A DNA stretch of 64,000 bases from FEN-1219 sp963817615 (GTDB taxonomy: Bacteria > Pseudomonadota > Gammaproteobacteria > Steroidobacterales > Rariloculaceae), in contig CAWFPH010000003.1 of the NCBI GenBank assembly GCA_963817615.1, positions 248,001 to 312,000 of the forward strand. Reading direction: 5' to 3'. Each line of letters opens with the position of its first letter. Within the stretch, counting starts at the first letter, position 1. The notes beneath the pieces were generated by a model. It saw nothing but the letters and a program-made list of their open reading frames with translations. It made no database searches and was not told the DNA's origin. A program made the translations under genes and the position numbers. Positions 51,981-60,306 of the stretch are shown one piece after another.

Positions 51981-52007
51981 AAAAGCCCCGCGCCGCGGGG
52001 CTTTTTT
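51981..52007 (+). terminator. Rho-independent terminator after rpmA
   Basis: AAAAGCCCCGC GCC GCGGGGCTTTTTT: GC-rich stem flanked by A's and ending in six T's. It separates rplU-rpmA from obgE, so obgE probably has its own promoter or depends on read-through. Confidence 0.9.
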
Positions 52008-52059
52008 GTATTCGGCGGCCGCGCGGCGGCCGCGGACCAGATTCCGGCGGAGCTCGAGC

Positions 52060-53109
52060 ATGAAGTTCATCGATGAAGCCGACATCCGAGTCGAGGCCGG
52101 CGACGGCGGCAAAGGCTGCGTGAGCTTTCGGCGCGAGAAGTTCATTCCCCGCGGAGGGCCGGACGGCGGCGATGGCGGCGACGGCGGCAGCGTTTACCTC
52201 GTCGCGCGCGAAGGCATGAACACGCTCGCCGATTTTCGCGTGCATCGGCGGTTCCGGGCCGAGAGCGGGCGCGGCGGCGCCGGGCAGAACATGACCGGGG
52301 CGTCGGGCGCAGATCTGGTGATCGAGGTCGCGAAGGGAACCGAAGTGCGCGATGTCGACACCGGCGAGGTGCTGGGTGATCTCGCGCGCGACGGCGACCG
52401 GTTGCTCGTCGCGAAGGGGGGGCAAGGCGGCCGCGGCAACACGCGCTTCAAGACGAGCGTGAACCGTGCGCCGCGGCGTTCCGATCCCGGTTTGCCGGGC
52501 GAGAAGCGCAGCCTCAAGCTCGCGCTGAAGCTGCTTGCAGACGTCGGTTTGCTCGGTGCGCCAAATGCGGGCAAGTCCACGTTGACGCGCGCGCTGTCGG
52601 CGGCCCGGCCGAAAGTCGCCGACTACCCGTTCACCACGCTGCACCCTCAGCTCGGCGTCGTGCGCGTCGGCGCGGATCGAAGCTTCGTGCTCGCCGACAT
52701 TCCGGGTTTGATCGAAGGCGCGGCGGCGGGTGCCGGTCTAGGCATTCGGTTCTTGAAGCACCTCGAGCGAACCCGGCTGTTGCTGCACGTCGTGGATGCG
52801 TGCGCGGAGCTTGCCGGCGGCGACTCGGTGGCCGTGCACGACGAGGTTGAAGCGGAGCTCGGCCGCTACTCGGAAGCGCTTGCCGAAAAGCCGCGTTGGC
52901 TCGTGCTGAACAAGCTCGACCTGCTGCCCGAGAGCGAGCGCGAGCAGCGCGTCGCGGCGATCGTCGAGCGCCTCGGCTGGCGCGGGCCCGTGCACGCGAT
53001 CAGCGCGCTCACGAACGACGGCACGGAGCGCCTTGCGCAGGAAGTGATGACGTTTCTCGAGCAGCAGCGCGCGGCGGACGCCGCCGAGCCGCTAGGGCAT
53101 CGCGCGTAG
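52060..53109 (+). CDS. obgE: Obg family GTPase
   Basis: 349 aa; start MKFIDEADIRVEAGDGGKGC fits the family. Glycine-rich Obg domain to about residue 158 (PRGGPDGGDGGDGGSVYLVA), then the GTPase: G1 GAPNAGKST (about 166-174), G2 in DYPFTTLHPQLG, G3 ADIPGLIEGA, G4 LNKLDLLPE, G5 in ISALTNDGTE. It takes part in 50S assembly and stringent control. It lacks the C-terminal OCT domain of Gram-positive Obg. The stop overlaps the convergent rpsT end by 18 bases. Confidence 0.97.
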   Translation: MKFIDEADIRVEAGDGGKGCVSFRREKFIPRGGPDGGDGGDGGSVYLVAREGMNTLADFRVHRRFRAESGRGGAGQNMTGASGADLVIEVAKGTEVRDVDTGEVLGDLARDGDRLLVAKGGQGGRGNTRFKTSVNRAPRRSDPGLPGEKRSLKLALKLLADVGLLGAPNAGKSTLTRALSAARPKVADYPFTTLHPQLGVVRVGADRSFVLADIPGLIEGAAAGAGLGIRFLKHLERTRLLLHVVDACAELAGGDSVAVHDEVEAELGRYSEALAEKPRWLVLNKLDLLPESEREQRVAAIVERLGWRGPVHAISALTNDGTERLAQEVMTFLEQQRAADAAEPLGHRA

Positions 53110-53355
53110 CTTCGCGTTCAGCTTGCTCTTGTAATGCGCGGCGCGGTTCTTCTGCAGAATCCCTTTGGTCGCCATACGGTCGATTTCCGGGACGACGGCC
53201 TTGAAGGTGGTGTTCGCCGCGGCTTTGTCGCCGGAAGCGATCGCCTTCAGGACTCTGCGCACGGCATTGCGCACACGCGAGCGCATCGCGACGTTGTGGG
53301 CCCGGCGCTTTTCGGCTTGCCTGGCGCGCTTCTTAGCGGATTGGATATTGGCCAA
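53092..53355 (-). CDS. rpsT: Small ribosomal subunit protein bS20 (TTG start)
   Basis: 87 aa. It starts at TTG 53355: reading (M)ANIQSAKKRARQAEKRRAHN, the universal bS20 N-terminus, whereas no ATG is close. UUG initiation is also known for E. coli rpsT, where it helps autogenous control, so the rare start is probably functional. VRRVLKAIASGDKAAANTTF and KGILQKNRAAHYKSKLNAKL complete the three-helix protein. Its 3' end overlaps obgE by 18 bases, tail to tail; murJ begins divergently 141 bases away. Confidence 0.97.
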   Translation of the reverse strand: MANIQSAKKRARQAEKRRAHNVAMRSRVRNAVRRVLKAIASGDKAAANTTFKAVVPEIDRMATKGILQKNRAAHYKSKLNAKLRAMP

Positions 53356-53495
53356 TGGATGGTTCCGGTCGGTTCCGGGCGTGGAGCCGGAAAAGGGCGG
53401 TATTATTCGGAGCGCCCGGCGGCAAGTCAAGCCGACGGCCGACGGTGCCGACGCGCCCGCGGCTTGCCACGGTGAGCCGGCCTAACCGTAACGCT

Positions 53496-55103
53496 ATGAC
53501 GAGTGCCGACCCCATCGCGGATCGACCGCACGCTTCGCACGATCGCCTGCTCACGGCGACCTCCGTGGTCGGCGCCATGACGCTGCTGTCGCGGCTCACG
53601 GGTCTCGCGCGCGACATCGCGCTGTCGACATGGTTCGGCGCGGGGCCCGTGATGGACGCGTTTGCGGTCGCATTTCGCATCCCGAACCTGCTGCGTCGCT
53701 TCTTCGCGGAGGGCGCGTTTTCGCAGGCCTTCGTGCCGGTGATCTCCGAGTACCGCGCGACCAGGACACACGCCGAGACGCGCGACCTTCTCGACCGCGT
53801 CACGGGGACGCTCGGGCTCGTGCTGTTCGGCGTCACGCTGCTCGGCGTGCTCGGCGCACCGCTCTTGATCGCGCTGTTTGCGCCGGGATTCGTCGGCGAC
53901 CACGATCGCTTCGGCACGGCGACCGCGATGCTGCGGCTGACGTTCCCGTACCTGCTGTTCGTGTCGCTGACGGCGCTTGCGGGCAGCATCCTGAATTCCT
54001 ATCGGCGCTTCGCCGTAGCGGCGTTCACGCCGGTGCTGCTGAACTTGAGCATCATCGCGTCGGCGGCATGGCTGAGTGCATCGTTCTCTCGTCCCGGGCT
54101 GGCGCTCGCGGTCGGCGTGTTCGTGGCCGGTGTCGTGCAGCTTGCGTTCCAGCTGCCGTTCCTGCGGTCTTTGAGACTGCTGCCGCGACCCCGCTGGGGA
54201 CTCTCCCACGAGGGCGTGCGGCGGATCTTGAGGCTCATGCTGCCGGCGCTGTTCGGCTCCTCGGTCGCGCAGATCAGCATCCTGCTCGATACGCTGATCG
54301 CGTCGTTTCTCGCAGCCGGCAGCATCAGCTGGCTCTACTACGCCGACCGTCTCGTCGAATTTCCGCTCGGCGTATTCGGCATTGCGCTCGGCACGGTGAT
54401 TCTGCCGCGTCTCGCCGAGCAGCATGCGCGAGCGTCGGCGAGCACTTTCGACGCGACGCTCGATTGGGCGTTGCGCCTCGTCGCAGTGATCGCGATCCCG
54501 GCCGCGCTCGGGCTAGGGCTCCTCGCCGAGCCGCTGCTTGCGGCGTTGTTCTATCGCGGCGAGTTCACGAGCCGCGATGTGCTGATGGCGACGGCGAGCC
54601 TGCGTGCCTATGCGCCGGGACTCCTCGGCTTCGTGCTGGTGAAGGTGCTCGCACCCGGATACTTCGCGCGGCAGGACACGCGCACCCCGGTCACGGTAGG
54701 CGTCAAGGCGCTGGCGCTCGGCATGACGCTGAGCGTCGTGCTCGTGCTCGTGCTGGCGGCGACCGGCTGGGCGCCGCCGCACGCGGGGATCGCCGCCGCC
54801 ACATCGTGCTCCGCGTTGTTCAACTCGGCGCTGCTGCTCACCGGGCTGCTCAAAACAGGCGTCTATCGACCGCGGCCCGGCTGGTCGGCGCTCGCGGTGC
54901 AAGTGCTCGCCGGCAGCATCGCGATGGCGGTCGCGCTCGCCGCGGCCCTGCGGGCGCTCGGCCCGTGGCTCGCGATGTCGCGCCCGGAGCGGCTCGCGAT
55001 GCTCGCAATGCTCGTATGCGGCGGAATGATCGTGTACTTCGGCTGCTGCTATGCGCTCGGCATGCGGCCGCGGGCGCTGCGACTGCGGGAGGCCGCGACC
55101 TGA
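53496..55103 (+). CDS. murJ: Lipid II flippase MurJ
   Basis: 535 aa, about 14 membrane helices, MOP superfamily. The family start MTLLSRLTGLARDIALSTWF, GPVMDAFAVAFRIPNLLRRF, FAEGAFSQAFVPVISEYRAT and later SWLYYADRLVEFPLGVFGIA are conserved MurJ blocks; the arginines in RLTGLARD and NLLRR are in the lipid II cavity. It moves lipid-linked peptidoglycan precursor across the inner membrane. The start at 53496 precedes the first helix by 25 residues. ribF follows after 14 bases. Confidence 0.96.
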   Translation: MTSADPIADRPHASHDRLLTATSVVGAMTLLSRLTGLARDIALSTWFGAGPVMDAFAVAFRIPNLLRRFFAEGAFSQAFVPVISEYRATRTHAETRDLLDRVTGTLGLVLFGVTLLGVLGAPLLIALFAPGFVGDHDRFGTATAMLRLTFPYLLFVSLTALAGSILNSYRRFAVAAFTPVLLNLSIIASAAWLSASFSRPGLALAVGVFVAGVVQLAFQLPFLRSLRLLPRPRWGLSHEGVRRILRLMLPALFGSSVAQISILLDTLIASFLAAGSISWLYYADRLVEFPLGVFGIALGTVILPRLAEQHARASASTFDATLDWALRLVAVIAIPAALGLGLLAEPLLAALFYRGEFTSRDVLMATASLRAYAPGLLGFVLVKVLAPGYFARQDTRTPVTVGVKALALGMTLSVVLVLVLAATGWAPPHAGIAAATSCSALFNSALLLTGLLKTGVYRPRPGWSALAVQVLAGSIAMAVALAAALRALGPWLAMSRPERLAMLAMLVCGGMIVYFGCCYALGMRPRALRLREAAT

Positions 55104-55117
55104 CGGTCGGGAGGCTC

Positions 55118-56044
55118 ATGCGGCTTTATCGAACGCTCGGCTCGCTCGAACATGGCGCTCCGCGGCCGCGCGTCGTCACCATCGGCGTGTTCGATGGCCT
55201 GCACCTCGGTCACGAGGCGATCCTCGGGGCCACGCGGTCGCTCGCGACGGCTGCCGGCTCGAGCGCGCTGGTGTTCTCGTTCGAGCCGACACCGAAGGAG
55301 TTTTTCGCACCGACCAATCCGCCGCCGCGCCTCACGCGCTTTCGAGAGCGGTTCGAGCGGCTTGCGGCGCTCGGCATCGACGAGCTCTTGTGCCCGCGGT
55401 TCAAGGTCGTGCGCGGTTTTGGCGCGGCGGCGTTCATCGACGAGCTGCTCGTCGGCGCGCTCGGCGCGCGCCACGTCGTCGTGGGTGACGATTTCCGATT
55501 CGGCGCCGACCGCGCCGGCACGATCGGCGCGCTGCGCGCGGCGGGAAGTCGGCTCGGCTTCGGCGTGACCGAGGTCCCGCCCGTTTACGTCCTCGGTCGA
55601 CGCGTGAGCAGTACCGCGATCCGCGAGGCGCTGCAGTCCGGGGATCTTGCCACCGCGCGCACGATGCTCGGCCGCAACTACTCGATGTCGGGCCGAGTCG
55701 TACGCGGTCTCGGGCTCGGCCGCCGGCTCGGCTTCCCGACGGCGAACGTGAATTTGAAGCGCCTCCAGGCGCCGGTCGACGGAATTTTCGCGGCACGCGT
55801 CAGCGGGCTAGGCCGGGAGCCGCTCGACGGCGTCGCGAGCGTCGGCACGCGTCCGACGATCGGCGGCGACAAGGCGCTGCTCGAAGTGTTCCTCTTCGAC
55901 TTCGATCGCGACATCTACGGCGAGTACATCAGCGTGCAGTTCGTGAAGCGGTTGCGTGAGGAACGCCGCTTCGCCGATCTGCCCGCGATGCAGCGCCAGA
56001 TGCATCTCGACGTCGAGGCGGCGCGGGCTGCGCTAACCAGTTGA
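55118..56044 (+). CDS. ribF: Bifunctional riboflavin kinase / FAD synthetase
   Basis: 308 aa. The N-terminal nucleotidyltransferase (FMN adenylyltransferase) has VTIGVFDGLHLGHEAILG (HxGH-like GLHLGH) and VGDDFRFGADRAGTI; RRVSSTAIREAL is its ISSTxIR motif. The C-terminal riboflavin kinase begins GRVVRGLGLGRRLGFPTANV and includes SVGTRPTIGGDKALLEVFL. It makes FMN then FAD from riboflavin in the cytosol. GGGAGG precedes the ATG. Position between murJ and ileS is the standard gammaproteobacterial order. Confidence 0.96.
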   Translation: MRLYRTLGSLEHGAPRPRVVTIGVFDGLHLGHEAILGATRSLATAAGSSALVFSFEPTPKEFFAPTNPPPRLTRFRERFERLAALGIDELLCPRFKVVRGFGAAAFIDELLVGALGARHVVVGDDFRFGADRAGTIGALRAAGSRLGFGVTEVPPVYVLGRRVSSTAIREALQSGDLATARTMLGRNYSMSGRVVRGLGLGRRLGFPTANVNLKRLQAPVDGIFAARVSGLGREPLDGVASVGTRPTIGGDKALLEVFLFDFDRDIYGEYISVQFVKRLREERRFADLPAMQRQMHLDVEAARAALTS

Positions 56045-56081
56045 ATCGCGTACACTCAGCGCCCCCGATTCCGCAAGCGTT

Positions 56082-59000
56082 ATGTTCGAACCGGTAAGCG
56101 CCCGCTACGACGGGCCGCAGCTCGAGCGCGAGATTCTCGAGCTCTGGCGGCGCGAGAACGTGTTCGGCCGCCTCATGGCCGAGGGCGCCGCTCGGCCGAA
56201 GTTCGTGTTTTACGAAGGTCCGCCGACTGCGAACGGCAAGCCCGGCATCCATCACGTGCTCGCACGCACGTTCAAGGATCTCTATCCGCGCTACAAGACG
56301 ATGCGCGGCTTCCATTGTCCGCGCAAGGCCGGCTGGGACACGCACGGCCTGCCCGTCGAGCACGAGATCGAGAAAGAGCTCGGCATCTTCGACAAGAAGC
56401 GCATCGAGCAGGAAGTCGGCGTCGCGAGCTTCACCGCGCAATGTCGCGCGTCGGTGATGCGCCACGTCGCCGAATGGGAAGCCATGACCGAGCGCATGGG
56501 CTTCTGGGTCGACTTCAAAGACGCGTATTTCACGCTGCACAACGACTACATCGAGAGCGTTTGGCAGTTGCTCAAGCAGATCTGGGACAAAGGCCTCATC
56601 TACCAGGGCTACAAGGTCGTGCCATACGACCCGCGCATCGGCGCGACGTTGTCTTCGCACGAGGTTGCGCAAGGCTACCGCGAGGTCGAAGACCCGTCCG
56701 TCTATGTGCGCTTCAAGGTTACCAGCGAGCCGCGCACGTTCTTCTTGGTCTGGACCACGACGCCGTGGACGTTGCCGTCGAACCTGCTGCTCGCGGTGCA
56801 TCCGGATGTCGAGTACGTGTGGGCCAAGCACGGCGATGAGACGTTGATTCTCGCGGAGCCGCTCGCGGCTGCCGTGCTCGGCGAGGGCTTCGAGATCGTG
56901 CGGCGCGCGCGCGGCGGCGCACTCGACGGGCTGCGCTACGAGCGGCTGTTCGACTATCTTCCGCTGCCGACGGGTGCGGTCGAGAGCGCGTGCCGAGTGC
57001 GCACCGCCGATTTCGTGACGATCGAGGACGGCACTGGCATCGTCCACATCGCGCCGGCCTACGGCGAGGACGATTTGAAGCTTGGGCAACTACACGGCTT
57101 GCCGGTGCTGCACGGCGTCGGCGAGGACGGCTATTTTCTGCCGGCGGTGACGCCGGTGGCCGGCCGCTTCTTCAAGGAGGCCGATCCAACGATCGTCGAT
57201 CTGCTGCGCGACCGTGGCTTGCTGTTCCGCGCGGGCAAATATCTGCACAACTACCCGTTCGGCTGGCGCACCGGCGACCCGCTCATCTACTACGCAAAGA
57301 ACGCGTGGTACATCCGCACGACCGCGGTGCGCGAGCGGATGGTCGCGCTCAATCGCGGCATCAAATGGGTCCCCGAGCACATTCGCGACGGCCGCTTCGG
57401 CAACTGGCTCGAGAACAATATCGACTGGGCGCTGTCGCGCGAGCGGTTCTGGGGCACGCCGCTGCCGCTGTGGACCGACGGCCGGGGCAGCTACATTTGC
57501 ATCGGCTCGGTGGCCGAGCTCGAGCAGCGCGCGGGCCGCAAGCTCGCGGGCCTCGACCTGCATCGGCCCGCCGTCGACGAGGTCACGTTCGTGCATGACG
57601 GCCGCGAATATCGGCGCGTGCCCGAGGTCATCGACTGTTGGTTCGATTCCGGCGCGATGCCCTACGCGCAGTGGCACTACCCGTTCGAGAACCAAGCTAC
57701 GTTCGAGGAGAGCTTCCCGGCCGATTTCATCTGCGAGGCGATCGATCAGACGCGCGGCTGGTTCTACACGCTGCACGCCATCGCGACGATGATCTCGAAC
57801 CAAGCGGCCTATCGAAACGTGGTCTGCCTGAGCCACATCGTCGACCACGACGGCAAGAAGATGTCGAAGTCGCTCGGCAATATCTTGAATCCATACGACG
57901 TGTTCGACGCGGTCGGGGCCGACGCATTGCGCTGGCACTTCACCGCGCGCGTGGCGCCCGATGTGCAGAAGCGCGTATCGGTGGAGATCGTCGCCGACGT
58001 CGCGAGCAGCTTCATCAATACGTTCTGGAATACCTATGCGTTCTTCGTGATGTACGCACGGCTCGACGGCGTCGATCTCGAGCACGACGTGCCGTACGCA
58101 GAGCGCCCGGAGATCGACCGCTGGATTCTCTCGCTGCTCGAGCAGACGATCGAGACCGCGACCGCGGCGCTCGAGGACTTCGATGCGTTGCGTGCGGGCG
58201 CCGCGATCGAGGCATTCGTCGATCAGCTCAGCAACTGGTACGTGCGGCGCAACCGCCGCCGCTTCTGGAAGGCCGCGAGCGGAGTCGATAAGCAGGCGGC
58301 TTATCTCACGCTGTACGAGTGCCTCGAGACGGTGAATCGCTTGATGGCGCCGTTCGTGCCCTTCATCACCGAGTCGGTCCACGGCAACCTCGTGCGCTCG
58401 CGCATGACGGATGCGCCCGCAAGCGTGCACATGGCCGGTTGGCCCGAAGGGAATGCGGCGCGGCTCGACCCCGAGCTTCTCGCGGAGACCGCCATCGTGC
58501 AGCGCGTCGTCGGGCTCGGCCGCGCTGCGCGCAACTCCTCGCGGCTCAAGGTCCGTCAGCCGCTCAAGCGGCTGCTCGTGCGCGTGCCGGACGACGCCTC
58601 GGCCGCCGCGGTCGAGCGGCAGGCGGAGCAGATTCTCGAGGAGCTCAACGTCAAGAAGCTCGAGCTCATTGCGCGCGACGCGACCCTCGTTACGTATCGC
58701 ATCAAGCCGAACCTCCCGGTTATCGGGAAACGCTACGGCAAGCTGATTCCTGCGATTCGCGGCTATCTCGCGACGGCGGACGGTGCCGCCATCGCCGCGG
58801 CCGTCGCGCGCGGCGACAACCAGAAGTTCGTGATCGACGGGGCAGAGCTCACGATCGAACCGAACGACTTGCTCGTCGAGAGCAGCGCCGCGGAAGGTTT
58901 CGCGAGCGCGGAAGAGGGAGGCTACCTCGTCGGGCTCGATACGAGGCTCGACGACGAGCTGCGGCGCGAGGGGCTCGCCCGCGAGCTGGTGCGGGCGGTT

Positions 59001-59223
59001 CAGGATGCGCGCAAGCAAGCCGGGCTCGAGGTCTCGGACAGGATCGTGCTCGACATCGAAGGCGACGAGGCGGTCGCGGCGGCCCTGCACGAGCACCGCG
59101 ACTACGTGATGACCGAGACGCTCGCGAGCCGCTGGGCGGTGCCGCCCGGATGCGTTCGTCTCGCGCCAGGAGCAGGGCGACTGGCGCTGGACGATCCGGC
59201 TCGCTCGGGACGACGACCGATGA
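56082..59223 (+). CDS. ileS: Isoleucyl-tRNA synthetase (IleRS2-like, GxHH signature); reading frame slips near its 3' end
   Basis: About 1047 codons. Class I synthetase: FYEGPPTANGKPGIHHVLAR near residues 43-62, where the usual HxGH signature reads GIHH; KAGWDTHGLPVEHEIEKELG; editing domain with TTPWTLPSNLLLAVHPDVEY; KKMSKSLGN at about 591-599. Domain order and lack of a C-terminal zinc finger fit the IleRS2-type clade. At 59145-59149 (CCCGG) the frame as given runs on without a stop into lspA. Dropping one G restores DAFVSRQEQGDWRWTIRLAR followed by DDDR and TGA 59221-59223, overlapping the lspA ATG, so I end the gene there. Confidence 0.9.
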
Positions 59224-59747
59224 GCGAGCGGCGCTGGTTCGGTTTCAGCGCCGGAGCGTCGAATTGGCTCTGGCTGTCGCTCGTGGTGATCGCGCTCGAC
59301 CAGTGGACGAAATACCTGATCACCGACAATCTCGCGGAGTACGAGGAAATCGTGCTGCTGCCCGTGCTCGAGCTCATGCGGCTGCACAACGAGGGCGCGG
59401 CGTTCAGCTTCTTGAGCAACGCGAGCGGCTGGCAACGATGGCTGTTCACCGGACTGGCTCTCGTCGTGAGCCTCGGCATCTTGGTGTGGCTGCGCCGCTT
59501 GCCCGCGAAGGGCCGCAATCTGCTCGCGGCGGGCCTGGCGCTCGTGCTCGGCGGCGCGCTCGGCAACGTGATCGACCGCGTGCTCTGGGGGCACGTGGTC
59601 GACTTCATACGCGTGCACTATCGCGGCTGGTCGTTCCCTGCGTTCAACGTGGCCGATTCGTCGATCACGGTGGGTGCCGGCCTGTTGATCTTGGACAACC
59701 TGCTCGACTACGTGCGCGACCGGTCGCGGCGCACGTCGGGCGCATGA
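59220..59747 (+). CDS. lspA: Lipoprotein signal peptidase (signal peptidase II)
   Basis: 175 aa from ATG 59220, four membrane helices. Aspartyl protease of the inner membrane that cleaves diacylglyceryl-prolipoprotein signal peptides. Conserved blocks: WLWLSLVVIALDQWTKYLI (D in ALDQWTK), LHNEGAAFSFLSNASGWQRW, LVLGGALGNVIDRVLWGHVV (catalytic Asp in NVIDR) and FPAFNVADSSITVGAGLLIL (catalytic Asp in NVADS). The ATG would overlap the corrected ileS stop (ATGA), matching the ileS-lspA coupling of relatives. In the sequence as given it is the C-terminal part of one 1221-codon frame with ileS. Confidence 0.95.
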   Translation: MSERRWFGFSAGASNWLWLSLVVIALDQWTKYLITDNLAEYEEIVLLPVLELMRLHNEGAAFSFLSNASGWQRWLFTGLALVVSLGILVWLRRLPAKGRNLLAAGLALVLGGALGNVIDRVLWGHVVDFIRVHYRGWSFPAFNVADSSITVGAGLLILDNLLDYVRDRSRRTSGA

Positions 59748-59762
59748 GTCAAGCGGACGGCG

Positions 59763-60227
59763 CTACCAGCACGGGCTGTTCGGATTGTCGGGAACTGCGG
59801 TCCGCACGCCCGCCGCGTCGATCGAGAACGACGTGCAGTCCGTATCCTGCGTTTGGTCGATCGCTGCGCCGGACACGGGGGTGGCCGTGGCCGTGTAGGT
59901 CGTCGCATTCGCAACGGGCACGGTGAGGACATAGGTGCCGTTTTCGGTCTTGTCGCCCGGCGCGAGGAACCCCGCCGCCTCGAGCTCGGCCGCGCTACCG
60001 TAGCGGTGATTCTGCAGATAGAAGCGCTCTTGGTTCGTCGAGAGCTGTAGCAGCGCCGTTTTCGCCTCGGTTCGATGCGCTCGTACCGTGTACTGACGGT
60101 AGCTGGGCACTGCGATGATGCCGAGGATGCCGATGATGACCACGACGGCCATCAGCTCGAGCAGCGTGACGCCGGCCATGCGCCTGAGCGTGGGCATGGT
60201 ATCGCCGCGTCCAAGCTTACGGTTCAT
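59763..60227 (-). CDS. pilE: Type IV pilin-like protein PilE
   Basis: 154 aa. A prepilin leader ends before VTLLELMAVVVIIGILGIIA; cleavage after Gly of RRMAG with Glu at +5 is canonical. The start at 60227 (GAGGATCG upstream) gives a 19-residue leader; ATG at 60197 would give nine. The globular part has ALLQLSTNQERFYLQNHRYG, typical of PilE minor pilins, and two Cys near the C-terminus (TDCTSF, NSPCW) for the disulphide loop. It is a minor pilin of the type IVa pilus, encoded downstream of pilY1 as in Pseudomonas. Confidence 0.9.
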   Translation of the reverse strand: MNRKLGRGDTMPTLRRMAGVTLLELMAVVVIIGILGIIAVPSYRQYTVRAHRTEAKTALLQLSTNQERFYLQNHRYGSAAELEAAGFLAPGDKTENGTYVLTVPVANATTYTATATPVSGAAIDQTQDTDCTSFSIDAAGVRTAVPDNPNSPCW

Positions 60228-60265
60228 AGCGCGATCCTCGTTCGTGTCCTTGAATGCAAAGGATC

Positions 60266-60300
60266 GACCCACTCCCTGCGCACAGGCAAGGGAGTGGGTC
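60266..60300 (-). terminator. 12-bp perfect hairpin between pilY1 and pilE
   Basis: GACCCACTCCCT / AGGGAGTGGGTC with an 11-base loop, starting seven bases after the pilY1 stop and 39 bases upstream of the pilE start. There is no long U-tract (TCGATCCTTT follows), so it may be a partial terminator or an RNA-stabilising hairpin setting PilE above PilY1 levels. Confidence 0.6.
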
Positions 60301-60306
60301 ACGCCG

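Noticed and set aside
57090..59618. 842-codon open frame antisense to ileS
   Set aside because: Very GC-rich DNA with biased third positions opens long antisense frames; the translation is Arg/His/Ala-rich without motifs, and the ileS frame carries all conserved blocks.
56082..59747. Genuine IleRS-LspA fusion enzyme
   Set aside because: A one-base correction yields a natural IleRS ending and the usual ATGA overlap with lspA; one protein spanning cytosolic tRNA charging and membrane proteolysis is implausible. Kept as a finding to verify by reads.
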